NCBI GenBank assembly: GCA_045805185.1
Contig: JBJMLS010000067.1
Span: 1-7,430 of the forward strand
Source of the DNA: JAHEYF01 sp045805185
GTDB lineage: Bacteria > Bacteroidota > Bacteroidia > B-17B0 > Aurantibacillaceae
Direction: 5' to 3'
DNA length: 7,430 nucleotides
A program made the position numbers and the translations under genes. Below, one piece after another: positions 1 through 5,987 of the stretch. The notes beneath the pieces are model-generated. The model was not told the origin of the DNA, did not search any database, and was given only the letters and a program-made list of their open reading frames with translations. How positions within the stretch are numbered: the stretch's first letter is position 1; every line of letters starts with the position of its first letter.

Positions 1-1
1 G

Positions 2-1195
2 GAAGCGGATGACTTAAGTAAAAGTCCGGAAATGATCCGTTTGTTCGAGGAAAGTGAAGTAAGAAAAATAATAGGCGATTATCCGGGAAATAATGCGGAC
101 TATATTAATGCTTTATACGGGAAGCAAAGTAATGCGAATGTAAAGCTGTATACTATGATCTGGAAGCCATTGGAAAAGGCCTTGAATGGAATTAAAATAG
201 CTTATGTTTCTCCTTCCGGTTTATTACATAAGATTTCCTTTGCCGCATTAAACAAAAAGAAGAATGTGTACCTGGGCGACGAAGTTAATATTCACCTTGT
301 TTCCAGTACCGCAAAAGTCGTCTTACCCGAGAAGTATAACTTTGATCCGGGCAAGAAAGTTTCGGTTTACGGGGCAATTAACTACACCAGTGATAGTCTG
401 AAAGCTGACCCTGATGAAGCAGGATGGGAGTACTTGTCAGCAACGAGGTTGGAAACCGAAGAAATTACCCGGATTTTAAGAGAAGGAGGATCAAATGTAA
501 ATTACTTTTCAGGCAAATTGGCTTCGGAAGAGGAATTCAAAAGGTCCTCGCCTGAAAGCAGCCTGATCCATATAGCAACGCATGGTTTCTTTTACCCGGA
601 CCCGGAGGAGGCTTCGCTTAGCGGCGCGGCCAGTCAATCCGCAGATCCAACTAAAAAACAATCAGCCACTATCTTAAAAAACCAGAAAAAAGATTCATTA
701 AAAAATGACCTTAATGAGAAAGAAAAAATAATTTTCAGGGGCGGGCGCGAGGGTTTTGGTGTATGGACCTTTGTGAAGAACCAAAATCCATTGATGCGTG
801 CCGGCCTGGTACTGGCAGGTGCAAATAACGTATGGAGCACAAAGCTGAAACCGGGGAATGAAGAGGACGGTGTACTTACTGCTGCTGAAGTTTCCAGCCT
901 CGATCTTCGTAAAACAGGCCTGGTGGTGCTTTCGGCCTGCGAAACAGGATTAGGAGACATCAGGGGCAGTGAAGGTGTTTACGGTTTGCAGCGTGCTTTT
1001 AAGATGGCCGGTGTGAAATTCATCATCATGAGCCTATGGCAGGTTCCGGATAGGGAAACGTCTGAATTTATGACAGCCTTCTATTCAAAGCTTATCCAGG
1101 AAAAAGATATTAAAAAAGCATTTGCTGAAACACAAAAAGAAATGCGAAAGAGATATGATCCTTATTACTGGGCGGCCTTTGTATTGATGGAATGA
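2..1195 (+). CDS. CHAT-domain (caspase-like) protein, C-terminal part; 5' end outside window
   Basis: The frame is open from base 2, so the Met at 32 is almost certainly internal and the gene begins upstream. Residue numbers here count from that Met. A conserved SPSGLLHKISF segment (59-70) opens the region that precedes CHAT domains in Bacteroidota. The protease-like core has IHIATHGFF with His184 and LVVLSACETGLGD with Cys303, the expected His/Cys dyad of the caspase/separase-like CHAT family. It is followed by GSEGVYGLQRAF (312-323) and MSLWQVPD (333-340), and it ends in the usual YYWAAFVLME. Family knowledge says such domains commonly follow TPR repeats and act as peptidases or signalling modules; any TPRs would lie outside the window. 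Between the dyad residues is a Ser/Lys-rich, probably disordered stretch (about 192-235). The substrate is unknown. Domain identity is secure; catalytic activity and role are inference. Confidence 0.9.
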   Translation, partial: EADDLSKSPEMIRLFEESEVRKIIGDYPGNNADYINALYGKQSNANVKLYTMIWKPLEKALNGIKIAYVSPSGLLHKISFAALNKKKNVYLGDEVNIHLVSSTAKVVLPEKYNFDPGKKVSVYGAINYTSDSLKADPDEAGWEYLSATRLETEEITRILREGGSNVNYFSGKLASEEEFKRSSPESSLIHIATHGFFYPDPEEASLSGAASQSADPTKKQSATILKNQKKDSLKNDLNEKEKIIFRGGREGFGVWTFVKNQNPLMRAGLVLAGANNVWSTKLKPGNEEDGVLTAAEVSSLDLRKTGLVVLSACETGLGDIRGSEGVYGLQRAFKMAGVKFIIMSLWQVPDRETSEFMTAFYSKLIQEKDIKKAFAETQKEMRKRYDPYYWAAFVLME

Positions 1196-1332
1196 GTGTT
1201 TTTAGTAGATAAATCCCAGGATTTTTCCTCCTGACGGATCTTATAACTATTCCTGTAACAAGAGCTATTCTGCGCCATTTCTAAACGAAAGCTGAAACAA
1301 AGAAAATGGTAGTATTGAAATGATTCGCATTA

Positions 1333-1373
1333 AAAAGAAGAAGCCTCTCCGGTTTGGAGAGGCTTCTTCTTTT
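1333..1373. terminator. Bidirectional intrinsic terminator, perfect 18-bp stem
   Basis: The arms 1333-1350 and 1356-1373 are perfect reverse complements (18 bp) around a 5-nt loop (ggttt). The GC-rich core, cctctcc/ggagagg, is next to the loop. The outer stem is A-rich on the left and T-rich on the right, so each strand reads a hairpin ending in a U tract. It lies 137 bp after the CHAT stop and 23 bp after the stop of the convergent T9SS gene, so it can end both transcripts. Confidence 0.82.
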
Positions 1374-1396
1374 ACTTCTTATTGATCCGGATCGTA

Positions 1397-2845
1397 TTAT
1401 TTATCGGAACCGACAATAATTTTTTGGGTCGAGATCTTTCCTCTTGAGTTTACCTTGATAAAATAAGCTCCCGGATCGTTTATATGTACCTGGGCAGTTC
1501 CACCCATTGTTTTTGTAATGTTTGCTTTTACTTCCTGCCCGTAAGCATTATATACGCGAACAAGATCAAAGGGCTGAATACTGCTTATCACAAAATTACC
1601 ATCGCCGGAAGGGTTAGGAAATACCTTGAGTCCGTCAGCTGCGTCAACGGTTTTTATACCTGTAGCCTGGGATTTGAAATGCACCTCGTCAACTTTTAAA
1701 TTAGAACCGATAAAGCTGAGTGAGGTGTCATTCATAAGAGAAGAAGAAAATGAAATGATTACCGTATCAAGAGAACCCATCGTGTTATATCCAATTTCCA
1801 TGTATTGGTATGTAGCAGCCGGGGGAATGTTTCCACCGTAATTCATGAAATTATTTCCTGCGTTTTTAAAGTTCATGTTTACCCAGCCGGTATCAAGGCC
1901 GGAAGGAACATACTTGTAATAAAAACAGAGCGTATCTGTTTGATTGGCTGTAGCGGTACCGCCATGCTGGCAATTAGGGCCAAAGCAATTATTTATAGAA
2001 TAACCATTGCTGATACTTCCTCCCCGGGCAACCTGATGGCAGTTGTTGCCATTCATATCGCACCAGTCTCCCAAATAGGTTTGCATTTCAGCGGCATAAG
2101 CTCCGGCATATACATCTGTTGTTTGAAAGACTGCCGGTATGCCTGATGGGCCAAAGCCCTGGTACCAATTGGCGGGTTTGTTCAGGGTCACGCTCTGCCA
2201 GTTTTCAAAATCACCGTCAAAGCCAGCCGGCTGCGCTGCTCCAATAAAGGAAATACTATCCAGCTGAAGCATGCTTCCGGGTATAAAAACATTACTAAAC
2301 ACATCACTTGAAACAGCCGCGAAGATCATCGAGTCGGGCGCCATTATCAGGGCAGGACTAAAGGTAAATGAAAAGGGAGTATAGCTGTTGTGTACTCCTC
2401 CGAATTTATACATGTAAACACCCAGGCAGCCAAATGTATTACTCGAAAATTTTACCAGTACCCCTCCTGAATCGCCGGGCATGGTGTTGGATTTATAGTA
2501 ACCCCTCATTCCTGTTGGGATCTGGTTATAAGCAACACCTCCTGTCCAGGTGCAGGGATTGTTACCACTCGGATTGCCATTTACCATGTATCCGAAGGAG
2601 GTATCCGGGCCTGCGTATGTAGTTAATTGAACTGCAAGAGCTCCATGGTAGGAATCCGTGGTCTTTACAACATTAAATGGTGTATTGTATTTAAAAAATG
2701 ATTGGCCGTTTGAATTATTAATAAAAAGGTTTGGATAATCATAGGTGCCGGTTATCCAGCTTTCAAAATTCCCGTTGGTAATAACCTGGCTGATCGCGCT
2801 GAGGCTCAGAACAGCCATAAATAATGCAAGTAGTTGTTTTTTCAT
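1397..2845 (-). CDS. Secreted protein with two tandem beta-sandwich-like domains and T9SS type A sorting domain
   Basis: The 482-residue product starts at the ATG at 2845. An in-frame ATG 26 codons upstream is rejected because the signal peptide begins here: MKK, a hydrophobic run to about residue 17, then SAIS|Q at 19/20. Two copies of a domain of about 185 residues follow. Copy 1 has NGNFESW (24-30), VVKTTDSYHGALA (59-71), GYYKSN (115-120) and LDSISFIG (195-202). Copy 2 has DGDFENW (210-216), VFQTTDVYAGAYA (239-251), FYYKYV (308-313) and FIGSNLKVDEVHF (378-390). Residues 406-482 (LKVFPNPSGDGNF, VRVYNAYGQEV, GAYFIKV, QKIIV) match the type A T9SS C-terminal sorting domain, which directs proteins through the outer membrane to the surface or medium and is cleaved off. 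The NGxFExW start recalls carbohydrate-binding jelly-roll domains of Bacteroidota, but no ligand or catalytic site can be assigned. It is monocistronic, with the 18-bp terminator just downstream. Confidence 0.9.
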   Translation of the reverse strand: MKKQLLALFMAVLSLSAISQVITNGNFESWITGTYDYPNLFINNSNGQSFFKYNTPFNVVKTTDSYHGALAVQLTTYAGPDTSFGYMVNGNPSGNNPCTWTGGVAYNQIPTGMRGYYKSNTMPGDSGGVLVKFSSNTFGCLGVYMYKFGGVHNSYTPFSFTFSPALIMAPDSMIFAAVSSDVFSNVFIPGSMLQLDSISFIGAAQPAGFDGDFENWQSVTLNKPANWYQGFGPSGIPAVFQTTDVYAGAYAAEMQTYLGDWCDMNGNNCHQVARGGSISNGYSINNCFGPNCQHGGTATANQTDTLCFYYKYVPSGLDTGWVNMNFKNAGNNFMNYGGNIPPAATYQYMEIGYNTMGSLDTVIISFSSSLMNDTSLSFIGSNLKVDEVHFKSQATGIKTVDAADGLKVFPNPSGDGNFVISSIQPFDLVRVYNAYGQEVKANITKTMGGTAQVHINDPGAYFIKVNSRGKISTQKIIVGSDK

Positions 2846-2869
2846 AGAATATTTTTTTGTTTGGTAGAG

Positions 2870-2896
2870 TAAATATAGAAAAAATTCCTGATCAAA
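2870..2896 (-). promoter_or_regulatory. Weak candidate promoter of the T9SS protein gene
   Basis: On the minus strand a TTTG (2893-2896) is followed by 15 nt and TATATTTA (2870-2877), one mismatch from the Bacteroidota -7 element TAnnTTTG. The spacer is shorter than the usual 19-21 nt, so this is tentative. The -7-like box ends 24 nt before the ATG. Confidence 0.25.
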
Positions 2897-2920
2897 AAGG
2901 GCATACCTGATCATAATCAG
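2887..2920. repeat. CCTGATCA direct repeat and small inverted repeat upstream of the T9SS gene
   Basis: CCTGATCA occurs at 2887-2894 and again at 2906-2913, start-to-start 19 bp, close to two helical turns. The second copy belongs to an inverted repeat, ctgat-cata-atcag (2907-2920). The reverse complement TGATCAGG recurs at 3744-3751 upstream of the transaldolase gene. The first copy overlaps the weak -33 box, so an operator is possible. That role is inference. Confidence 0.35.
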
Positions 2921-2954
2921 CAAGATAAATTAAGAAAGGCCCTCCTGAAAACAA

Positions 2955-2981
2955 ATACAAGCGGTGACAGGCCGCTTGTAT
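2955..2981 (-). terminator. Intrinsic terminator of the transaldolase gene
   Basis: The 10-bp perfect stem pairs 2955-2964 with 2972-2981 (atacaagcgg/ccgcttgtat) around a 7-nt loop. Read on the minus strand it starts 20 nt after the transaldolase stop codon and is followed by the T-rich ttgttttc. Its position between that stop and the T9SS gene promoter region supports separate transcription of the two genes. Confidence 0.62.
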
Positions 2982-3001
2982 CTTCTTATAAATGATAAAA
3001 T

Positions 3002-3649
3002 TTATTTTTTTGAATCGGCGATGAATTGCGCCAACCCGCTGTCGGTCAACGGATGCTTTAACAGGGCAAGGATCGCACTTAAGGGACAGGTTGCAATATC
3101 GGCCCCAATTGTAGCGCAATCAATGATGTGCATCGGGTGACGAATAGACGCAGCAAGGATCTCAGTCGTGAAACCATAATTGTCAAAAATGATCCGGATG
3201 TCCTCGATGAGGCGAAGTCCATCGGTACTAACGTCATCCAACCGGCCGATGAAAGGAGACACGAAAGAAGCTCCTGCCTTTGCAGCCAGCAAAGCCTGGC
3301 CTGCGGAGAATATCAGCGTACAATTGGTGCGGATGCCTTTATTGGAAAAATACTTAATAGCTTTTACGCCATCTTTGGTCATTGGGATCTTCACAACGAT
3401 CTGCTTGTGCAGCTTTGCAAATTCATCACCCTCGCGGATCATGCCCTCATAATCCACAGAGATCACTTCCGCGCTTACATCACCATCCACAATATTACAG
3501 ATATCGATATAATGTTGCTTAATGGCTGCCTCGCCCTTAATGCCTTCTTTCGCCATCAGGGTGGGATTGGTTGTAACACCGTCAAGTACGCCAAGTTCCT
3601 GTGCTTCTTTGATCTGTGCAAGGTTTGCCGTATCAATAAAAAATTTCAT
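3002..3649 (-). CDS. tal: Transaldolase, small TalC/FSA-like subfamily (EC 2.2.1.2)
   Basis: The 215-residue cytoplasmic enzyme has the usual length of the fructose-6-phosphate aldolase/TalC group, which forms an alpha/beta barrel. It transfers the dihydroxyacetone unit between sugar phosphates (sedoheptulose-7-P and glyceraldehyde-3-P to erythrose-4-P and fructose-6-P) in the non-oxidative pentose phosphate pathway. Visible motifs are FIDTAN (Asp6), GVTTNPTL (24-31), the Schiff-base Lys87 in IVVKIPMT, NCTLIFS (109-115), SPFIGRLDD (131-139) and EILAASIR (163-170). Two positions separate the activities: Glu61 and Phe133 stand where E. coli FSA has Gln59 and Tyr131. Both are the transaldolase-type residues, so transaldolase is favoured over fructose-6-phosphate aldolase. 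The start is fixed by the conserved MKFFIDTAN N-terminus; no Shine-Dalgarno is apparent. A terminator follows 20 nt downstream, and the next genes on either side are over 150 bp away, so it is probably monocistronic. Confidence 0.94.
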   Translation of the reverse strand: MKFFIDTANLAQIKEAQELGVLDGVTTNPTLMAKEGIKGEAAIKQHYIDICNIVDGDVSAEVISVDYEGMIREGDEFAKLHKQIVVKIPMTKDGVKAIKYFSNKGIRTNCTLIFSAGQALLAAKAGASFVSPFIGRLDDVSTDGLRLIEDIRIIFDNYGFTTEILAASIRHPMHIIDCATIGADIATCPLSAILALLKHPLTDSGLAQFIADSKK

Positions 3650-3683
3650 AATTCTTAGTTTAGGGTGAATGTTTGAATAGTCC

Positions 3684-3691
3684 CAAAAGTA
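3684..3691 (-). promoter_or_regulatory. -7 promoter element of the transaldolase gene
   Basis: TACTTTTG on the minus strand is an exact match to the Bacteroidota -7 consensus TAnnTTTG. It ends 34 nt before the transaldolase ATG, a sensible leader length. No good TTTG -33 box lies at the usual distance (the nearest candidate, TTTA at 3717-3720, is 25 nt away), so only the -7 half is supported. Confidence 0.42.
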
Positions 3692-3800
3692 AGGCTTTGT
3701 GAATGGAATCCGGGATTAAATAATTAACAAGATATTAAGAGAGTGATCAGGCTTCGCCCCCGCTTTTTTTAAAGATAAAATCAAAGAAGAAGAATTATTT

Positions 3801-3878
3801 ACACCAGAGGCCCGGAGACCCAGAGAATTGATATTATAATTTTTGAAATAAATCTTCGCGGCTCCGCGCCTCTGGTGT
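3801..3878. repeat. 78-bp segment bounded by 20-bp imperfect inverted repeats
   Basis: The left arm 3801-3820 (acaccagaggcccggagacc) pairs with the reverse complement of 3859-3878 at 17 of 20 positions, with the outer 10-11 bp perfect. The 38-bp centre is very AT-rich. Similarity continues loosely outward: read away from the centre, each arm goes CTCCG-GCCTCTGGTGT and then reaches an ATTCTT word (3790-3795 and 3881-3886). The segment is non-coding and lies 36 bp beyond the repeat-protein stop codon and upstream of the transaldolase promoter. It looks like two copies of a dispersed intergenic repeat in opposite orientation, or a MITE-like or REP-like element. It might also act as a transcript-end hairpin for the gene ending at 3914. 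No flanking target duplication is clear. Confidence 0.7.
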
Positions 3879-3913
3879 TCATTCTTTTAAGTGTAAAGTA
3901 TAAGCCCGGGATG

Positions 3914-4645
3914 CTAATCGGAGATGTGCCCATTGGTGTATTTCTCTTTCTTGATGATATTTCCGCTCTCATCGTAATAGGTCCAGTCGCCTTCTTTCGC
4001 GTAATCGTTCATATCGAAATGAAATTTCATTCCGCCTTCTTCCTTGATCTTTCCGCTTGGGTAAAACTCCTTTTTCACATAAAGCTTTTTCTTTTTATCG
4101 ATGATCTCAAAAACCTTCTCGGGCAAGCCGTTCTCGAAAAATTCGTTGCGCTTGTAAAGGTATTGCATCTCTTTTTCGTTTTCCTCCACATACTCTACAG
4201 TACCGTTTGGATAATAATCCGTTTGCTTTTGAGCGCCCTGGTTAAAATAAAATACCTCTGATTTCAATTGTCCGTCCTGGTAATACACTACAAGATCGCA
4301 GCGCTTGGTATCGATTACCCTGAATGAGCGTTCGATCTTCCCATTTGGATAATAATTCTTGAAGACCCGGAGCTGCCCGTCAATATAAAATCCCTTGTGC
4401 AGAACACTGCCATCGGTATAATAATCTTCTACCCAGCCTTGCACGTTATAACCTTTTTTATCGTATCGGACCGAATCACCTCCAAGCGGAAAGATCAGCT
4501 CATCGTATAAGTGAATGCCATACATCGGATCAATTACCTCCTGGGGAGCATAACGCTTCAGCTGCGGAACCTGGTCGGCGTAGTCCTGGGAATAGCCATG
4601 GGCGAAGAAACAACAGGCAACTATAAAAGCTAGTCTTTTTAACAT
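3914..4645 (-). CDS. Secreted YwqK/MORN-like repeat protein
   Basis: The 243-residue product has an N-terminal signal: MLKR, a hydrophobic run to residue 15, then GYSQ with likely cleavage near 19/20. IVAC at 8-11 resembles a lipobox but sits too close to the N-terminus to be convincing. After residue 70 an aromatic-aromatic-x-x-G motif repeats: YYTDG (75), YYPNG (98), YYQDG (121), YYPNG (144), FFENG (169), FYPSG (194) and YYDESG (223). The spacings are 23, 23, 23, 25, 25 and 29. This is the pattern of the family often annotated as 'toxin-antitoxin system YwqK family antitoxin' (COG2849), related to MORN beta-hairpin repeats. No toxin partner is present, and the signal peptide argues against a cytoplasmic antitoxin here. 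In Bacteroidota such proteins are common, exported and uncharacterised. It lies 72 bp downstream of trxB on the same strand. Confidence 0.86.
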   Translation of the reverse strand: MLKRLAFIVACCFFAHGYSQDYADQVPQLKRYAPQEVIDPMYGIHLYDELIFPLGGDSVRYDKKGYNVQGWVEDYYTDGSVLHKGFYIDGQLRVFKNYYPNGKIERSFRVIDTKRCDLVVYYQDGQLKSEVFYFNQGAQKQTDYYPNGTVEYVEENEKEMQYLYKRNEFFENGLPEKVFEIIDKKKKLYVKKEFYPSGKIKEEGGMKFHFDMNDYAKEGDWTYYDESGNIIKKEKYTNGHISD

Positions 4646-4656
4646 TGAATTAATAA

Positions 4657-4687
4657 CGAATTTAGCAAAAGCAGGAAGACCCGCAAA
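4657..4687 (-). promoter_or_regulatory. Candidate promoter of the YwqK/MORN-like gene
   Basis: On the minus strand TTTG (4684-4687), a 19-nt spacer and TAAATTCG (4657-4664) fit the TTTG/TAnnTTTG layout with one mismatch in the -7 box and a normal spacer. The -7 box ends only 11 nt before the ATG, so a transcript from here would have a very short leader. If real, the gene can be transcribed separately from trxB. Confidence 0.35.
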
Positions 4688-4717
4688 ATGACGCTGATCA
4701 CAAGGAATCCTTATCGC

Positions 4718-5665
4718 TTAATGAATTCCTACTTCCGCCAGCCAGCGTTCAGCGTCGAGCGCGCCCATACAACCGCTTCCTGCTGCAGTCACGGCCTGCC
4801 TGTAAGTTTTATCCGCGCAATCCCCCACAGCGAATACGCCAGGGATATTTGTCTTAGCAGAGCCGGGAACAACCTGGATATATCCCAATTCATCTGTGGT
4901 AAGCTGATCCTTAAAAATATCTGTATTCGGCTTATGACCGATAGCAACGAAGAAACCTGTAACGTTCAGCGTGGTAAGCTCATTTGTTTTTATGTTTTTA
5001 ACCACAACAGCTTCCACCATTTCCTTGCCCAGGATATCATGCGTTTCGGAGTTCCAGAGGATCTCGATGTTCGGTGTATTGACTACCCGGTGCTGCATGG
5101 CCTTGCTGGCGCGCATCTCTCCGCGGCGAACCACCATATAAACTTTTTTACACAGCTTGGAAAGATAGGTCGCCTCTTCCGCGGCAGTATCACCGGCGCC
5201 AACGATCACTACATCCTGCCCGCGAAAAAAGAAACCATCGCATACGGCACAGGCGGAAACACCTCCTGCATTCATGCGTAAGCGCGTTTCGTTTTCAAGG
5301 CCCAGCCATTTAGCTGAAGCTCCGGTTGAAATGATCACTGTATCTGCATGAATTTCAGTTTCTCCATCGATCCATATTCTTTTAGGATTGGAATTCAGTT
5401 CTGCTTTTGTAGCCGTCCCGAAACGTACCTGCGTCCCGAAACGCTCGGCCTGCGCCTTAAAATCCTCCATCATCACCGGACCGGTAATTCCTTTCGGATA
5501 TCCGGGATAATTATCTACTTCAGTAGTTTCCGTGAGTTGTCCCCCGGGTTGCATGCCGGTATATAATAAAGGCTTCAGGTCGGCGCGACTTGCATAAATT
5601 GCTGCAGTATATCCGGCAGGACCGGAGCCAATGATAAGACATTTTACATGTTCAATAGTTCTCAT
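4718..5665 (-). CDS. trxB: Thioredoxin-disulfide reductase (EC 1.8.1.9)
   Basis: This 315-residue cytoplasmic flavoprotein has the full length and motif order of low-molecular-weight thioredoxin reductase, which passes electrons from NADPH through FAD and a redox disulfide to thioredoxin. Visible motifs are the FAD Rossmann GSGPAGY (13-19), PGGQL (40-44), ISTGA (112-116), the redox pair CAVCD (Cys139/Cys142), the NADPH Rossmann GAGDTAAEEA (156-165), VVRRGEMRAS (178-187) with Arg180, Arg181 and Arg185 for the NADPH 2'-phosphate, and the second FAD segment GVFAVGDC (276-283) with YRQAVTAAGSG (288-298). Val179 replaces the His of the E. coli HRRxxFRA motif. The ATG at 5665 leaves a short lead before the first beta strand, and no Shine-Dalgarno is clear. 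Its start faces the cysteine desulfurase gene across a divergent spacer. Only a weak hairpin (4671-4684) follows, so read-through into the repeat-protein gene is possible. Confidence 0.96.
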   Translation of the reverse strand: MRTIEHVKCLIIGSGPAGYTAAIYASRADLKPLLYTGMQPGGQLTETTEVDNYPGYPKGITGPVMMEDFKAQAERFGTQVRFGTATKAELNSNPKRIWIDGETEIHADTVIISTGASAKWLGLENETRLRMNAGGVSACAVCDGFFFRGQDVVIVGAGDTAAEEATYLSKLCKKVYMVVRRGEMRASKAMQHRVVNTPNIEILWNSETHDILGKEMVEAVVVKNIKTNELTTLNVTGFFVAIGHKPNTDIFKDQLTTDELGYIQVVPGSAKTNIPGVFAVGDCADKTYRQAVTAAGSGCMGALDAERWLAEVGIH

Positions 5666-5987
5666 AGATCAGCGCTTGTTGTTTGTTTAAATAGCTTGTA
5701 AAATTACATATAAGAAAGAGGAAAGGTGGCTGCTGTGGATTACTTTTTAAAAGAATAATAAGGATTCAGGGAATGATCTCAAGCATTGACCGGCGAAAGG
5801 GATGATAAAGACCAGTGTATGAATTATCCGTTTTTTCTCCGGCCGGTTTTATTTTACCTGGCGATTCCCGATTGCTAATAGTTTTAACGATTTTAAGCGC
5901 AGGCTGTCAGCGGATTTTTCGTTAATTTGCAAATGGAAAGCCTGGCCCTGAATCGGGGAGCGGGCAGAGACCTGCAAAACAAAATAC
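5666..5987. other. Divergent intergenic region between trxB and the cysteine desulfurase gene
   Basis: This 322-bp spacer has no convincing reading frame and must hold the promoters of both flanking genes. For the desulfurase, TTAATTTG (5922-5929) is one mismatch from TAnnTTTG, 58 nt before the ATG, with no clear -33 box. For trxB, TAATTTTA (minus strand of 5699-5706) is one mismatch from the same box, 33 nt before the ATG. In the middle, accggc (5789-5794) can pair with gccggt (5842-5847) just before a T-rich tttattttacc, but the 47-nt interior makes this weak. I see no riboswitch or tRNA-like fold. Confidence 0.55.

Noticed and set aside
634..960. Antisense open frames such as this one and those inside the transaldolase, trxB and desulfurase genes
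   Set aside because: They lie wholly within well-supported genes on the other strand or frame, have biased composition, and match no family.
8..1195. A CHAT-based anti-phage or cell-death system in this window
   Set aside because: Only the CHAT fragment is present. No nuclease, effector, CRISPR or regulator gene sits beside it in the visible sequence, so a system cannot be claimed.
1211..1226. aaatc/gattt hairpin with T run just after the CHAT stop codon
   Set aside because: It is only a five-pair AT-rich stem, and the much stronger hairpin at 1333-1373 is the better terminator.
1320..1385. A 21-codon plus-strand reading frame (MIRIKKKK...) spanning the terminator hairpin
   Set aside because: It is made of the hairpin arms themselves, with no ribosome binding site and no family resemblance. 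The terminator explains the sequence better.
2846..2923. In-frame upstream extension of the T9SS protein to an earlier ATG
   Set aside because: It would put 26 residues before a textbook signal peptide (MKKQLLALFMAV) and would run through the likely promoter region.
3738..3775. GC-rich stretch followed by a T run (gcttcgcccccgcttttttt) as a terminator
   Set aside because: No stem longer than three base pairs forms in front of the T run.
4671..4684. Small hairpin gcggg-tctt-cctgc followed by TTTT downstream of trxB on the minus strand
   Set aside because: There are only five base pairs including a G-U, and it overlaps the candidate promoter of the next gene. It is too weak to call a terminator.
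5773..5805. A 10-codon plus-strand frame (MISSIDRRKG) in the divergent spacer
   Set aside because: It is too short, without a Shine-Dalgarno or conserved context. It is expected by chance.
5789..5858. Possible small RNA or terminator in the trxB/desulfurase spacer (accggc...gccggt then T-rich)
   Set aside because: A 6-bp outer stem with a 47-nt interior and only a short inner pairing is not better than chance, and no promoter clearly precedes it.
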